A stretch of DNA of 64,000 nucleotides from Bacteriovoracaceae bacterium UBA6153. Its GTDB lineage: Bacteria > Bdellovibrionota > Bacteriovoracia > Bacteriovoracales > Bacteriovoracaceae. Under the pieces are notes generated by a model. That model had not been told where the DNA came from. It was given only the letters and a program-made list of their open reading frames with translations, and did not search any database. A program made the translations under genes and the position numbers. Positions 25,397 through 34,114 of this stretch are shown one piece after another (positions within the stretch are counted from its first letter, which is position 1; every line of letters begins with the position of its first letter). The stretch is taken from the NCBI GenBank assembly GCA_002428265.1, contig DIUR01000033.1, forward strand, positions 1 through 64,000, written 5' to 3'.

Positions 25397-26302
25397 ATGA
25401 AGATCTTGAAAAGACCGTTAGTAGGCCTTTTACTTGGACTAGTATGTGTTTCTGCTTTCGCAGAAGACAAGCTAGGATCAAGAGACAATCCAGTTAAAAT
25501 TTTCTTCACGCCGTCAGTTGATCAAAACACGATCGCTACAAACTCTGTAAGTTTCTTAAAATTTATGGAAAAAGAAACTGGTTACTATTTCAAATCTGGA
25601 ATCCCTTCTAACTACGTAGCTGTTGTTGAAGCATTCGGATCTAACAGAGCAGACGTTGCTGTTATGAACTCTTTCGGATACCTACTTGCTAACGCAAAAT
25701 TCGGAGCTGAAGCAAAACTTAAAGCTCTTCGCCACGGAAAAGATTACTACGCTGGAGCAATCTACGTTTCAGAAAAATCAGGAATTAAAACTCTAAAAGA
25801 TTTAAACGGGAAAAAATTTGCATTTACTGATGCTTCTTCGACTTCAGGATACCTTTACCCGCTAAAAATCTTCAATGACGAAAAAATCAAACTTGCTAAC
25901 ACAATGTTTGCTATTAAGCATGACAACGTTATCACTATGATTTACCAAGGTCAGGTTGATGGTGGAGCTGCTTTTTACTCAGAAGGTTTTGATGGAAAAA
26001 TCAAAGACGCAAGAGAGAGAGTTCTTACTCAATTCCCGGATGTAGAAAAGAAAGTTAAAGTTCTAAAAATCACAGACAAAATTCCTAACGACCCATTCGT
26101 ATTCAGAAAAGGAATGGACCCTGCTATGACAAACAAAATCATCGCTGCTCTTATGAAGTACATCGGTACTCCAGAAGGGAAAAAAGTATTCACTGACATT
26201 TACGCTATCGACGGAATCGTTCCTGCAACAAACAAGGACTACGATTCTCTACGTGCAGTTATTAAAGCTGCTAACGTTGATGTTGGGGCACTAGTAAAAT
26301 AA
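25397..26302 (+). CDS. phnD: Phosphate/phosphite/phosphonate ABC transporter binding protein
   Basis: Periplasmic substrate-binding protein of 301 residues with signal peptide ending SAFA. PhnD-family features are KIFFTPSVDQNTIATNS at the start of the mature chain, the VVEAFGSNRADVAVMNSFGY region, and FTDASSTSGYLYPL, which forms the ligand pocket in the family. The phnC and phnE genes follow in order. No C-P lyase genes are nearby, so phosphonate, phosphite or another phosphorus ester may be the ligand. GAGGAG gives a good ribosome site. The 168-base gap upstream holds CCCCTATAAAATT at 25291 and nothing else I can name. Confidence 0.85.
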   Translation: MKILKRPLVGLLLGLVCVSAFAEDKLGSRDNPVKIFFTPSVDQNTIATNSVSFLKFMEKETGYYFKSGIPSNYVAVVEAFGSNRADVAVMNSFGYLLANAKFGAEAKLKALRHGKDYYAGAIYVSEKSGIKTLKDLNGKKFAFTDASSTSGYLYPLKIFNDEKIKLANTMFAIKHDNVITMIYQGQVDGGAAFYSEGFDGKIKDARERVLTQFPDVEKKVKVLKITDKIPNDPFVFRKGMDPAMTNKIIAALMKYIGTPEGKKVFTDIYAIDGIVPATNKDYDSLRAVIKAANVDVGALVK

Positions 26303-26335
26303 TTTGAGTTTAATTTTTTTAAGGAATAGATTGCT

Positions 26336-27094
26336 ATGTTGGAAATCAAAGGTCTCGAGAAAGTTTACCCGAACGGACACCACGCTTTAAAAAACGTTAC
26401 TTTCAGCGTGCCTCAAGGGGAATTTTTAGTTGTCATCGGTTTATCAGGTTCTGGTAAATCAACTATGCTTAGATGTGTAAACCGTCTGCATGACCCGACT
26501 GGAGGAGAAATTCTTTTCCAAGGTGTCGACACTTCAAAGCTTAAAGGTAAGGCCTTAAGAAAAATTAGAGCTGATATCGGAATGATCTTCCAGCATTTCA
26601 ATCTTATTCCTAGAAAAACAGTTATGGAAAACGTTCTGTCTGGAAACCTTTCAAGAACAGGAATCGTTGCTTCTATTTTTGGCATTCACAGTGCGGAAGT
26701 AAAAGCACAGGCCCAAAAATATATCGAAATCGTAGGTCTTAAAGGAAAAGAAAAAAATCGTGCAGACAATCTTTCAGGTGGTCAGCAACAACGTGTTTCT
26801 ATTGCCCGCGCGCTTATGCAAAATCCTAAAATTTTATTAGCTGATGAGCCAGTTGCTTCGCTTGACCCTGCAACTTCTCACTCAGTTATGCAGTACCTGA
26901 AAAAAGTTAACGAAGAACTTGGTGTTACAGTTATCTGTAACCTTCACTTCTTATCTCTTGTTCGTCAGTACGCTCACCGTGTAGTTGCGCTTAAAGGTGG
27001 AAAACTTATCTATGATGGTAAACCGCTTGAGATCAACGAAGAATGGTTTAAAACTATTTACGGTGAAGATGCAGTAGAAGTGACGATTAACTAA
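26336..27094 (+). CDS. phnC: Phosphonate-type ABC transporter ATP-binding protein
   Basis: ATPase of the importer, 252 residues. Walker A GLSGSGKST (about residue 36), Q-loop IFQHFNLI, signature LSGGQQQR, and Walker B ILLADEPVASLDP are intact. The H-loop reads VICNLHFLSL, as in PhnC proteins. Start ATG follows AAGGA. Placed 33 bases after phnD and 28 before phnE, same strand. It would energise import of the PhnD ligand at the inner membrane. Confidence 0.9.
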   Translation: MLEIKGLEKVYPNGHHALKNVTFSVPQGEFLVVIGLSGSGKSTMLRCVNRLHDPTGGEILFQGVDTSKLKGKALRKIRADIGMIFQHFNLIPRKTVMENVLSGNLSRTGIVASIFGIHSAEVKAQAQKYIEIVGLKGKEKNRADNLSGGQQQRVSIARALMQNPKILLADEPVASLDPATSHSVMQYLKKVNEELGVTVICNLHFLSLVRQYAHRVVALKGGKLIYDGKPLEINEEWFKTIYGEDAVEVTIN

Positions 27095-27122
27095 TTAACT
27101 AATTTTCAAAGAGCTTTATAAT

Positions 27123-28172
27123 ATGAAACAAAATGTACACAAAACACCAAATAAATACGTTCAAAGCTTTAAAGCTTACGTACTAGATACTCTTTCATGG
27201 GCGTATCTTGCGCTTATTTCTTACAAGATCGTTTACGAAAAAATCATCATCGATGAACGCTACCCAGAGTTCACGTGGAATCAGCCCCTGTTATGCCTTT
27301 ATATAGGTCTAGCTTTAGCTGCTGTTTTATTTTTTACAAAATTCTCACTAGGTCGCGGTCTTTTTGGCTTAATCAAATACGATGAAAACGAAGGCCCTAC
27401 TTCACAGCCATTTGCTTATATTGGATACCTGCTTATCCTTTTAACTTTCATCACTGGTTTTTATGTTTCTCAAATTTCGATGAAAGAATTTCTTTCAGAA
27501 AGTGGTCTTGAAGGAGCAAAGAGAATCTTTAAAGCACTCTTCAATCCAAACTGGGCAATCTTCGAAGAAGGTCTTTTTGCTGCGATTGAAACAATCTACA
27601 TGGCGTTTATCGCAACTGCAGTTGCTATTCCTATCGCTTTCGTACTGGGATTTTTTGCTGCTAGAAACCTAATGAACGGCAATAAAATTTCTTTCTTTTT
27701 ATACAATGCTCTAAGAGCTTTCCTAAACATCTCTCGCTCAATTGAGCCGCTAGTATGGGCGATTATCTTCTCAGTATGGGTTGGTATCGGACCTTTCTCA
27801 GGGATGCTTGCTCTTTGTATTCACTCAATCGCTTCACTTACTAAACAGTACTCTGAGCAGATTGAATCTATTGATGACGGACCGATTGAAGCAATCACTG
27901 CAACAGGTGCTCATCCAATTCAGATCGTATGGTTTGGGGTTGTTCCTCAAATCGTTCTTCCATACCTTTCATACACAATTTACCGTTGGGACATCAACGT
28001 TCGTATGGCAACTGTCATCGGTCTTGTTGGTGGTGGTGGTATCGGTAACCTTCTAATGCAATACCAAGGTCAGGCACGTTGGAATGAAGTGGGAATGCTG
28101 GTTATCTTAATTGCTGCTATCGTTTGGACAATGGACTGGGCATCTTCGAAACTTCGTGAAGCTCTAAAATAA
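27123..28172 (+). CDS. phnE: Phosphonate-type ABC transporter permease
   Basis: Inner-membrane permease of 349 residues. The family core begins with FEEGLFAAIETIYMAFIATAVAIPIAF and contains the ABC-contact EAA-type loop around DDGPIEAITATGAHPIQIVWFGVVP. It is about 80 residues longer than common PhnE; the extra N-terminus carries two or three additional membrane segments (LCLYIGLALAAVLFF, IGYLLILLTFITGFYV), so the topology may differ from the standard six passes. Last gene of phnDCE; a strong terminator follows eleven bases after the stop. Confidence 0.9.
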   Translation: MKQNVHKTPNKYVQSFKAYVLDTLSWAYLALISYKIVYEKIIIDERYPEFTWNQPLLCLYIGLALAAVLFFTKFSLGRGLFGLIKYDENEGPTSQPFAYIGYLLILLTFITGFYVSQISMKEFLSESGLEGAKRIFKALFNPNWAIFEEGLFAAIETIYMAFIATAVAIPIAFVLGFFAARNLMNGNKISFFLYNALRAFLNISRSIEPLVWAIIFSVWVGIGPFSGMLALCIHSIASLTKQYSEQIESIDDGPIEAITATGAHPIQIVWFGVVPQIVLPYLSYTIYRWDINVRMATVIGLVGGGGIGNLLMQYQGQARWNEVGMLVILIAAIVWTMDWASSKLREALK

Positions 28173-28182
28173 TAAAACACTC

Positions 28183-28214
28183 AAAAGGCCTGCTTTTTAG
28201 CAGGCCTTTTTTTT
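28183..28214. terminator. Strong rho-independent terminator after phnE
   Basis: AAAAGGCCTGCT pairs with AGCAGGCCTTTT across TTTT and is followed by further Ts, with As on the other side, so it can end both phnDCE and the convergent interrupted binding-protein gene. Confidence 0.93.
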
Positions 28215-28983
28215 ACTTCCAGTCTTGTAATCCATATTTTGCAAGTATTGCTTTTAGTCTTCCTGATTTGCGCATCTCAACCATCCCCAAATCCAAAATT
28301 TTTGCATACTCCTTTGATTTAGGATGTCCTGGTGCAAATGAGATAAAAAGATCCGGATCGTTGGCAAGGTTTGGCCCTACTGCCTTAAATTTTTTGATAT
28401 TTTTTTTCATTAGCTTCAAGTTGTATTCGAGAACCAAAGGATTTTCGATGAAACCATCAAGTCTCTTTGCCTCTGTCATTTGAATCAAGCGCTGTAATGG
28501 ATCAGCTCAAGAGACCAACTTCAATGCTGGATTTTTCTTTTTTATCTGCTCATCAACAGTGTGGCCGTAGCTATACTCATTGATAACTCCAATCTTTTTT
28601 GATGTTAGTGAATCAACTCCTTTGTAGTCCCATTTACTGTCTGCCAGAACGTAATAATGATTAACCATAATTCCAATGGGAACATTGGGAAAAACAAAAC
28701 CTACCGCATCTGCTTTACTACAGCCAACCAAAGCATTAATTTTTCCTTCTCTGACATCGGCCACAGCGCGCGCCCAGTTCATCAAATCGTAATCAATAAT
28801 GTGTCCTTCTTTTTTAAAAATTTCACGGGCCACTTCGACGATAAATCCGGGCTTCTCAGACTTTGGGTCACAAACATAAGGACACCACAAATCAGAGCGC
28901 ATAGTAATGACATCAGCAAATGAATTTACTGAAAGTAATAGGAGTAAAAATCCCAAACTTTTTTTCATTACACTGATCTCCAA
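28213..28983 (-). pseudogene. Family 3 (amino-acid type) solute-binding protein interrupted by an in-frame UGA
   Basis: Two open pieces, 28983-28507 and 28506-28213, are in the same frame and separated by a single TGA at 28509-28507. Joined they give about 255 residues, the normal length of a small SBP family 3 protein with a signal peptide (MKKSLGFLLLLLSVNSFA). The second piece continues the expected family order, ADPLQRLIQMTEAKRLDGFI then a C-terminal lobe. The position of the UGA is where relatives have a Gly or similar before DPL, so GGA to TGA is a simple explanation. Downstream of a histidine kinase, one base apart, it was perhaps the sensor's ligand partner. Sequencing error is possible. 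Confidence 0.78.
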
Positions 28984-28984
28984 A

Positions 28985-30481
28985 TTAAGCTGTCATTTTA
29001 GCGGGAACACCTTTCTTTAAATTAAAAATAAACTGTGTATTGGAATGTCCCTGGTTGTACTCAAGGTGACCGCCATGCTCTCCAATAATATTTTTAGAAA
29101 TTGAAAGCCCAAGTCCTGTTCCTTTATTATTTTCTTTAGTCGTAAAAAATGGATCCATCATTTTTTCTTGCAATAGTGCAGGTATCCCTTTTCCACAATC
29201 AGTTACAAAAAACTTTACGTTTTCATCATCCTCTGAAATTTCAAGCTTAATCCATTTATCGCTTTCTTGATCAATAGCATCGACAGCGTTACCAATGAGA
29301 TTGACTAAGACCTGCGAAATCTGAACTTCTCTACCGATGGCATAAAGATTAGGATTATTAAGAAGAACATCAAAGCGGATTTCATGATTTTTGATTTTCA
29401 TTTCAACCAGCATTTTCACATCTTCAATAATACTGGTTACTGAAAAGACCTGCATTGGATCAGCGTTACCATCTCTTGAAATAGATTTTAGTCCTTTAAT
29501 AATTTTACTGATTCTCTTAACCATCATCTGAATCTTTTCGACTGAAGCAATCGCGGCAGGTGTAAGCCCTAATTCCTGCTCATGTTTTTTAAGCTTATTA
29601 GCATGAAGATCAATAACCGTAAGTGGGTTGTTAATTTCATGGGCCACATCTGCGGCCATCTCTCCTACTGCGGCCAGCCTAACAGCATTAATATTTTTCT
29701 TCATCTGATCTTCGAGTTCAGCCGTTCTTGCTGCTACTAGAATTTCAAGGTCATTAGTGTAATACAAAATATCGTTATTTCTTTTTTCAATCATAGAAGA
29801 AGCATCATTAAGAGCATGTGAAATCGATTCAAACTCTTCGGGTAGATCTCCCGCATGAAAATGCCCGTAATGCTCCCCTCGTATTTGACTAACTTGTTTA
29901 AGGATAATTTTCATTGGTGCACTTAAATTACGGTTGAAATAGTAGAAAATGATCTGAGACAATAAGAGTAATAAAAATAAAGCTGAAAAAATAATAATGA
30001 TCAATTGGTCCTGAAAGGCCTTAACATAACCCTCATTAGTCACGGCTATCGAGATATGCCCGATCACACGCTCCTCTTTTAAAATATCTATCACCTTTGT
30101 TTTTGTATAAGAGTTCTTAGAAGCATTTAAAAAAGTTTTTAAATCCCCCTGTCCCTTTTCAAATAGTACTTCGTGCCCAACAGTCTCAATTTTTAGCGCA
30201 CTGATATAGGTATATTTCGCTTCACCTAAAAGAGAGTTGGCAATCTCATCAATCTGATACTGATCATAGGTCCACAACGGCTCAGAAAAGGCCTTTTGAA
30301 TAAATAGTGACTGCTCCTTAATTTCGTTGTCTAAGAAGCGATCACCAAAGGTAATGACAGTTAAATAAACGACTGTGCTAAGGAGAATCAAAGATCCAGC
30401 TATTAAAGCAATCGCGGCCATAGTAAGTTTTCTGGCCAGGCTAAGGTTATGTATATTAATCATCCACAGGCATCCTAACAC
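28985..30481 (-). CDS. Membrane sensor histidine kinase
   Basis: A 498-residue kinase. Start is GTG at 30481 or ATG at 30463 (MINIHNLSLARKLT), the latter with AGGA nine bases upstream. Order: membrane segment (about 20-42), periplasmic sensor of about 115 residues, second segment (about 160-183), HAMP-like linker, HisKA with VAHEINNPLTVIDLH (phosphoacceptor His near 285), then HATPase_c with VNLIGNAVDAID, DCGKGIP, and GTGLGLSISK. No response regulator is next to it; the only downstream gene is the interrupted binding protein. The catalytic core closely resembles that of the GAF kinase at 36157, suggesting paralogues. Confidence 0.9.
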   Translation of the reverse strand: MLGCLWMINIHNLSLARKLTMAAIALIAGSLILLSTVVYLTVITFGDRFLDNEIKEQSLFIQKAFSEPLWTYDQYQIDEIANSLLGEAKYTYISALKIETVGHEVLFEKGQGDLKTFLNASKNSYTKTKVIDILKEERVIGHISIAVTNEGYVKAFQDQLIIIIFSALFLLLLLSQIIFYYFNRNLSAPMKIILKQVSQIRGEHYGHFHAGDLPEEFESISHALNDASSMIEKRNNDILYYTNDLEILVAARTAELEDQMKKNINAVRLAAVGEMAADVAHEINNPLTVIDLHANKLKKHEQELGLTPAAIASVEKIQMMVKRISKIIKGLKSISRDGNADPMQVFSVTSIIEDVKMLVEMKIKNHEIRFDVLLNNPNLYAIGREVQISQVLVNLIGNAVDAIDQESDKWIKLEISEDDENVKFFVTDCGKGIPALLQEKMMDPFFTTKENNKGTGLGLSISKNIIGEHGGHLEYNQGHSNTQFIFNLKKGVPAKMTA

Positions 30482-30485
30482 TCAC

Positions 30486-30507
30486 TAGAGATTTTTAAAT
30501 CTCCTCC
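30486..30507 (-). promoter_or_regulatory. Shine-Dalgarno and small hairpin before the kinase start
   Basis: On the reverse strand AGGAGG is followed by the palindrome GAGATTTAAAAATCTC, which lies between it and the GTG at 30481. Unfolded, the distance from AGGAGG to GTG is about 20 bases, too long; if the hairpin forms, the distance shortens to about six. This is a speculative reading. The ATG at 30463 is an ordinary alternative. Confidence 0.3.
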
Positions 30508-30643
30508 TGTGAATACTGCATATTAGCACTATTTATTTAGGGTCTTTCTCATTAAAATCACTGAAAAACTGACCAAAATTGTTGTCATAAGGTCTCTGAT
30601 ATTAAACAATTATACTCAATAACCTTAAAACCGTGAGTAAAAT

Positions 30644-32224
30644 GTGAAAAAACTAATTTTAGTGGCCATGCTCTCTACCCTGCTCTCAACGGCAGCACAT
30701 GCTAAAAACTTTGTGTACTGCTCTGAAGGCTCACCTAGCTCGTTTAATCCACAACTCGTGACTGATGGGACTTCTGTTACGGCTTCTTCTTCAAATGTTT
30801 ACAATAGGCTTGTCGAGTTCGAACCAGGAAGTACAAAAATTGTTCCGGGTCTGGCAAGCTCATGGGAAATTTCAAAAGATAAAAAAGTTTATACATTTAA
30901 TCTAAGACCAAATGTCGCTTTTCATACGACTAAGTACTTTACACCTTCAAGAAATTTTAATGCTGAAGACGTCGTGTTTTCTATTGAAAGACAAAGAAGC
31001 AAAACTCACCCATTCCACAATGTGAGCGGTGGAAAATATGAATACTTTGACGGAATGGAGATGGGATCTCTTATTACAGATATCAAAGTTTTGGACCCTA
31101 TGAAAGTTCAGATCACATTAGCTCAACCGGATGCGACTTTTCTGGCCAACATGGCAATGAGCTTCATGAGTATTCTTTCAAAAGAATACGGAGATAAACT
31201 CCCTACTAATAAAAAAACTGATATGGATAATTTCCCTATTGGGACAGGGCCGTACGCTTTTATTTCATACCAAAAAGACAGCAATATCCGTTATGAAGAA
31301 CATAAAAAGTTCTGGGGTAAAAAGGGAAATGTTGATAAATTAATTTTTGCCATCACTCCAGACGCTAATGTTCGTACTCAAAAACTGAAAGCTGGTGAAT
31401 GCCAGTTTGCAACTGATCCGGCCCCTGCTGATGTTGCTGACATGAAAAAAAATCCAAAGTTAAAAGTGATGGAAGACGCTGGTCTTAACATCGGCTTTCT
31501 TGCAATGAACGTGACTAAAAAACCATTTGATAATCTTTTAGTGAGACAGGCCATCAGCCATGCGCTCGATAAAAAGACTTATATCGCGGCCATTTATATG
31601 AATAATGCGACAGCTGCTAAAAACCTGATTCCTCCAACAATCTGGTCATATAACAACTCTGTTGTGGACTATGATTACAATATAAACAAAGCAAAAGAAC
31701 TTCTTAAAAAAGCTGGATTCCCAAATGGATTTGAAACAGACATGTGGACGCTTCCAGTAGCTCGTCCATACAATCCGAACGGAAAAAAAATGGGTGAACT
31801 TATGCAGGCAGATCTCGCAAAAATCGGTATCAAAGTTAAACTGATCTCTTTTGACTGGCCGACATACCTGGAAAAATCAAAAGCTGGGGAGCACTCTCTT
31901 ATTCAATTCGGATGGAACGGTGACAATGGCGACCCTGATAACTTCTTTGGAGTTCTCCTTGGATGTGCAAGTGTAAAATCTGGAAGTAATTACCCTAGAT
32001 GGTGTGACCAGAAATTTGATAAGCTCATCTCTGATGCAAAATTAACCACAGATGTAAAAGCGAGAACTAAGTTTTATATGCAAGCGCAAGTCATCGCCCA
32101 TGACCAGGCCCCAGTTGTAAATATTGCTCACTCAAAAACATTTAAGGCCATGGCAAAAAATATCAATGGCTATAAGCTTGATCCATTAGGACAAGATTAT
32201 CTTGCAGACATCGTTGTTGAATAA
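30644..32224 (+). CDS. dppA: Dipeptide ABC transporter periplasmic binding protein
   Basis: A 526-residue member of SBP family 5 with signal peptide ending AAHA, start codon GTG. From memory of E. coli DppA the match is strong throughout: VYCSEGSPSSFNPQL, YNRLVEFEPG, FSIERQRSK, SGGKYEYFDGMEM, PIGTGPYAF, FAITPDANVR, AKNLIPPTIW, LPVARPYNPN and GWNGDNGDPDNFF. It would deliver dipeptides (or haem, as in E. coli) to the DppBCDF complex. The 162-base region upstream carries a plausible but unconvincing promoter and the leader of the divergent kinase. Confidence 0.93.
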   Translation: MKKLILVAMLSTLLSTAAHAKNFVYCSEGSPSSFNPQLVTDGTSVTASSSNVYNRLVEFEPGSTKIVPGLASSWEISKDKKVYTFNLRPNVAFHTTKYFTPSRNFNAEDVVFSIERQRSKTHPFHNVSGGKYEYFDGMEMGSLITDIKVLDPMKVQITLAQPDATFLANMAMSFMSILSKEYGDKLPTNKKTDMDNFPIGTGPYAFISYQKDSNIRYEEHKKFWGKKGNVDKLIFAITPDANVRTQKLKAGECQFATDPAPADVADMKKNPKLKVMEDAGLNIGFLAMNVTKKPFDNLLVRQAISHALDKKTYIAAIYMNNATAAKNLIPPTIWSYNNSVVDYDYNINKAKELLKKAGFPNGFETDMWTLPVARPYNPNGKKMGELMQADLAKIGIKVKLISFDWPTYLEKSKAGEHSLIQFGWNGDNGDPDNFFGVLLGCASVKSGSNYPRWCDQKFDKLISDAKLTTDVKARTKFYMQAQVIAHDQAPVVNIAHSKTFKAMAKNINGYKLDPLGQDYLADIVVE

Positions 32225-32227
32225 TTA

Positions 32228-33244
32228 ATGAAATACCTTTCTAAAAAATTATTAGACCTGATCCCCACACTGCTGGGGATCAGCCTTATATCTTTTTTTC
32301 TTATCAGGCTTATTCCGGGAGATCCGGTTTTAAACCTGATTGGTGAGCGCGGTGCTGACCCGGTCCGCTATCTTGAAATGAAAAAATCTCTGGGGCTTGA
32401 TCTTCCTATCATTGAGCAGTTTTGGATCTATTTAAAAAATATCCTCCGAGGTGATTTAGGCACTTCTGTTATTTCTAATAACTCTGTCTGGAGTGAGTTC
32501 GCAGAGAGATTCCCGGCCACTGTTGAGCTCGGAATGATCAGTCTCTTTTTTTCTATCTTAATCGGAATCCCTTTAGGTATTTTTGCGGCCATTAAGCGCA
32601 ATAGTTTTTTTGATTACTTTTTAATGAGCTCATCTCTTATTGGTTACTCGATGCCCATTTTCTGGTGGGGACTTATCTTAATTCTCTTTTTCTCAGTTAA
32701 GCTTGGACTCACTCCAGTTTCCGGAAGAATTGATTTTATCTACGACATACCGACCTTCACGGGATTTTATTTGATTGATACGCTTAGACCTGAAGTGATC
32801 ACTGCTGAAGGATTTGCTCCTTTTATAAGTGCTCTACGCCATCTCATTCTTCCTTCTATTGCTCTAGGGACTATTCCTCTTGCCGTTATCGCAAGAATGA
32901 CCAGGTCAAGCATGCTGGAAGTGTTGGGTGAAGATTACATGAGAACGGCCAAAGCAAAAGGAATGAGTAAAAAAAGAATTATTTTCATTCATGCTCTTAG
33001 AAATGCCCTTGTTCCAATCATCACGACAATTGCTCTTTTATTTGGCTCTATCATTACCGGTGCCATTTTAACTGAAACCATTTTTAGCTGGCCTGGAATT
33101 GGAAAGTGGATTGTCGCCAGCATTACGGCCAGAGATTATCCCGTCATCCAAGGTGGAGTTTTAATCATTTCATTCATCATCGTCATGACAAATATTTTAG
33201 TGGATATCATTTATTATTTCCTCAACCCAAAGATGAGGAATTAA
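32228..33244 (+). CDS. dppB: Dipeptide ABC transporter permease
   Basis: A 338-residue inner-membrane permease of the DppB/OppB type, starting four bases after dppA stop. N-terminal RLIPGDPVLNLIGERG is the family mark, and the coupling loop is EDYMRTAKAKGMSKKR followed by IIFIHALRNALVPIIT. Six membrane segments are expected. Pairs with DppC. Its end reads into a second frame from 33106 which is an artefact of overlap with the next gene's upstream region. Confidence 0.93.
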   Translation: MKYLSKKLLDLIPTLLGISLISFFLIRLIPGDPVLNLIGERGADPVRYLEMKKSLGLDLPIIEQFWIYLKNILRGDLGTSVISNNSVWSEFAERFPATVELGMISLFFSILIGIPLGIFAAIKRNSFFDYFLMSSSLIGYSMPIFWWGLILILFFSVKLGLTPVSGRIDFIYDIPTFTGFYLIDTLRPEVITAEGFAPFISALRHLILPSIALGTIPLAVIARMTRSSMLEVLGEDYMRTAKAKGMSKKRIIFIHALRNALVPIITTIALLFGSIITGAILTETIFSWPGIGKWIVASITARDYPVIQGGVLIISFIIVMTNILVDIIYYFLNPKMRN

Positions 33245-33246
33245 TC

Positions 33247-34113
33247 GTGAAAATATTTATTAAAGAATTATTTTTTGAACTCAAAAAAAACAAAGGCTCG
33301 ATGATAGGAATAGTCATCATCATTATCTCTTGCCTCGTTGCTATCTTAGCACCCATTATAGCTCCTCACGATCCTACAAATGTTTACACTGAGTACTTAA
33401 GACTTCCTCCTAGTTTTGTGACAGGTGGAAATCCCCAATTTTTCTTCGGAACAGATGACCTGGGAAGAGATCTTTTAAGTCGCCTTATCTACGGCTCACA
33501 AGTTTCACTCTCTGTTGGGTTCGCAGTGGTTTTGATCTCTTTGGTGATTGGAACATTTTTAGGTGTTATCGCCGGCTATTTCGGTGGCTTCATTGATAAG
33601 ACCATTATGAGAATCACTGACCTCATCATGTCACTTCCAAGTATTTTATTTGCTATCGTCATTGTTGCGATCATGGGCCCTGGAATCACCAATGCCATCG
33701 TGGCCGTGAGTATCGTGGCCGTTCCAAATTTTGTAAGAATTATCAGGGCCCAAGTCATGGCGGAAAAAAATCGCCAGTACGTTCATGCGGCCAGATTATT
33801 CGGAGCAGGACACTTCAGGATTATGTTTATTGAAATTCTTCCTAATTGTATGGCACCTCTGATTGTTCAGGCGACACTAGGTTTTAGCGACGGAATCCTA
33901 AACTGTGCGGCCCTGGGCTTCTTAGGCCTAGGTGCTCAAGCTCCGATGTCCGAATGGGGAACTATGCTCTCGGATGCCAGAAGTTATATTGAAAGCTCTC
34001 CATGGATGGTCACTCTTCCAGGAGTTTGCATTTTAGTTATTGTATTATCTTTTAACCTTTTAGGTGATGGACTTCGAGATGCACTCGATCCACGCTTAAA
34101 AAAGCAGAATTAA
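33247..34113 (+). CDS. dppC: Dipeptide ABC transporter permease
   Basis: A 288-residue inner-membrane permease starting at GTG (VKIFIKELFFELKKNKGS), two bases after the dppB stop. The longer open frame from 33106 has no membrane pattern and overlaps dppB, so it is not used. Family features are IIAPHDPTN, FFGTDDLGRDLLSRLIYG and the coupling loop VHAARLFGAGHFRIMFIEILPN. With DppB it makes the channel. Confidence 0.92.
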   Translation: MKIFIKELFFELKKNKGSMIGIVIIIISCLVAILAPIIAPHDPTNVYTEYLRLPPSFVTGGNPQFFFGTDDLGRDLLSRLIYGSQVSLSVGFAVVLISLVIGTFLGVIAGYFGGFIDKTIMRITDLIMSLPSILFAIVIVAIMGPGITNAIVAVSIVAVPNFVRIIRAQVMAEKNRQYVHAARLFGAGHFRIMFIEILPNCMAPLIVQATLGFSDGILNCAALGFLGLGAQAPMSEWGTMLSDARSYIESSPWMVTLPGVCILVIVLSFNLLGDGLRDALDPRLKKQN

Positions 34114-34114
34114 G

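Noticed and set aside
28507..28509. UGA as a selenocysteine codon
   Set aside because: The family has no selenoproteins known to me, a Gly codon is one base away, and no SECIS-like hairpin was noted beside it.
33106..33246. Upstream extension of dppC
   Set aside because: The extra 47 residues are unlike the permease family and overlap dppB; the GTG at 33247 fits.
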